From NCBI GenBank assembly GCA_020052215.1, contig JAGVPN010000422.1, positions 1 through 5,235 of the forward strand: a stretch of DNA of 5,235 nt, given 5' to 3'. This stretch comes from Syntrophobacterales bacterium. GTDB lineage: Bacteria; Desulfobacterota; Desulfobaccia; Desulfobaccales; 0-14-0-80-60-11. Under the pieces are notes generated by a model. The model saw nothing but the letters and a program-made list of their open reading frames with translations, did not search any database and was not told where the DNA came from. Below, piece by piece: positions 4,651-5,235 of the stretch (positions within the stretch are counted from its first letter, which is position 1; every line of letters starts with the position of its first letter). The position numbers and the translations under genes were made by a program.

Positions 4651-5235
4651 TTAAGCCTCGGGGGACGGGGGCGGACAGCCGCAAGAGGCGCAGCTGCAAA
4701 GTTTTTCTGCCTTGAAGGTGTGGTAGCCCTCCCGGATCAGCAGGGCGACGATCACCAAGCCGATGACGGGGTCAGCCTGCCAGATGCCGAACCAGTAGTT
4801 GAGCCCCAGGCCGATAAGCAGGGCCACGGATAACATGGCGCAGGCCAGGGTCTGCTTGGAGTCGGCCATGAGGCTGGCGCTGCCCAAGGATTTGCCCGTC
4901 TGGTATTTGAGATGAAATAATGCCGGCATGATAATCATGGAGGCCAGGGCAATGAGAATCCCCAATAGGCTGGGGGCGGGAGGCTCCTGGAAGATTAATT
5001 TCTCCACGGATTCATAGAGCACGTAAGCCGCCAGGACGAAGAAGGTATATCCTATGAGCTTGACGGCCCGGCGTTCCAGGCGCTCTTCCTCGGCGGCGCT
5101 CATGGTTTCGTGCCGGGCGAACCTATAGATCATCACCCCGCCGGACAAAGACTCCACCAGGCTGTCCAGGCCGAAGCCCACCAGGGCGATGCTCCCGGCC
5201 AGGGCGCCGGCCACCAGGGCCAGGACGCATTCCAC
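4651..5235 (-). CDS. Cation diffusion facilitator-like transporter (5' partial)
   Basis: This is an inner-membrane protein of the cation-efflux type, expected to exchange a divalent metal ion for protons. The frame is open at the window's right edge. The codon there (GTG) is internal, since the family motif 'AGSIALVGFGLDSLVE' is normally preceded by one more helix and the N-terminus. Counting from that codon, membrane segments lie at about 3-24, 58-75, 88-106, 129-148 and 155-168. Asp24 in GFGLDS is the likely metal ligand of the second helix, and Asp125 in MADSKQT the one in the later helix. The domain ends without the ~80-aa cytoplasmic metal-binding domain of classical family members. Instead it carries a short Cys-rich tail (C180, C182, C185, C187). 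The metal cannot be told from sequence alone. The gene is transcribed towards the repeat region and has no visible partner in the window. Confidence 0.85.
   Translation of the reverse strand: MECVLALVAGALAGSIALVGFGLDSLVESLSGGVMIYRFARHETMSAAEEERLERRAVKLIGYTFFVLAAYVLYESVEKLIFQEPPAPSLLGILIALASMIIMPALFHLKYQTGKSLGSASLMADSKQTLACAMLSVALLIGLGLNYWFGIWQADPVIGLVIVALLIREGYHTFKAEKLCSCASCGCPPPSPEA

Noticed and set aside
4617..4715. 32-aa + strand ORF starting MANAIPRSLG with a good GGAAGG ribosome-binding-like stretch at 4606-4611
   Set aside because: More than half of it is antisense to the conserved end of the transporter gene. The protein is basic and low in complexity, with no recognisable feature. 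The start signal alone is not enough.

Overview
The window looks like part of the chromosome of a GC-rich Gram-negative bacterium. A sigma-54 response regulator, a bacterial deoxyhypusine-synthase-like gene next to an agmatinase, and abundant CCCCCTTT/AAAGGGGG palindromic repeats between genes would fit a deltaproteobacterium (Desulfobacterota). That placement is an inference from gene content and repeat style, not from a marker gene.

Left part (1-2088, + strand, GC-rich): the C-terminal ~400 residues of an NtrC-type sigma-54 response regulator, cut by the window's left edge. One base after its stop comes an agmatinase (speB-like) with all six metal ligands. The spacing and a good Shine-Dalgarno suggest one operon.

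Middle (2089-2863, + strand, strikingly AT-rich): a small stand-alone class III nucleotide cyclase domain of 235 aa. Its base composition is quite unlike its neighbours. It fills the gap between the agmatinase and the next gene almost exactly, with its stop one base before the next start. The metal-binding and transition-state residues are present, but the two positions that fix adenine or guanine choice are atypical. It looks horizontally acquired. Stand-alone class III cyclases of this size include the uridylate/cytidylate cyclases of Pycsar anti-phage systems, but no effector gene is visible here.

Next (2864-3943, + strand, GC-rich again): a deoxyhypusine-synthase-family protein that keeps the catalytic lysine but has lost the histidine and acidic residues used for spermidine in the eukaryotic enzyme. 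Next to an agmatinase, this points to agmatine-based polyamine (homospermidine-type) synthesis rather than eIF5A modification. The cyclase thus splits what looks like a two-gene polyamine module.

Right part (3944-4650): a repeat-rich intergenic region. It holds two inverted copies of a C-run/G-run element that can fold into a three-way junction, a 23-bp inverted-repeat pair (20/23 matches), a REP-like 9-bp hairpin, and a previously unlisted candidate 41-aa single-membrane-span protein on the - strand. The window ends in a - strand cation-diffusion-facilitator-like transporter with a Cys-rich tail, cut by the right edge.
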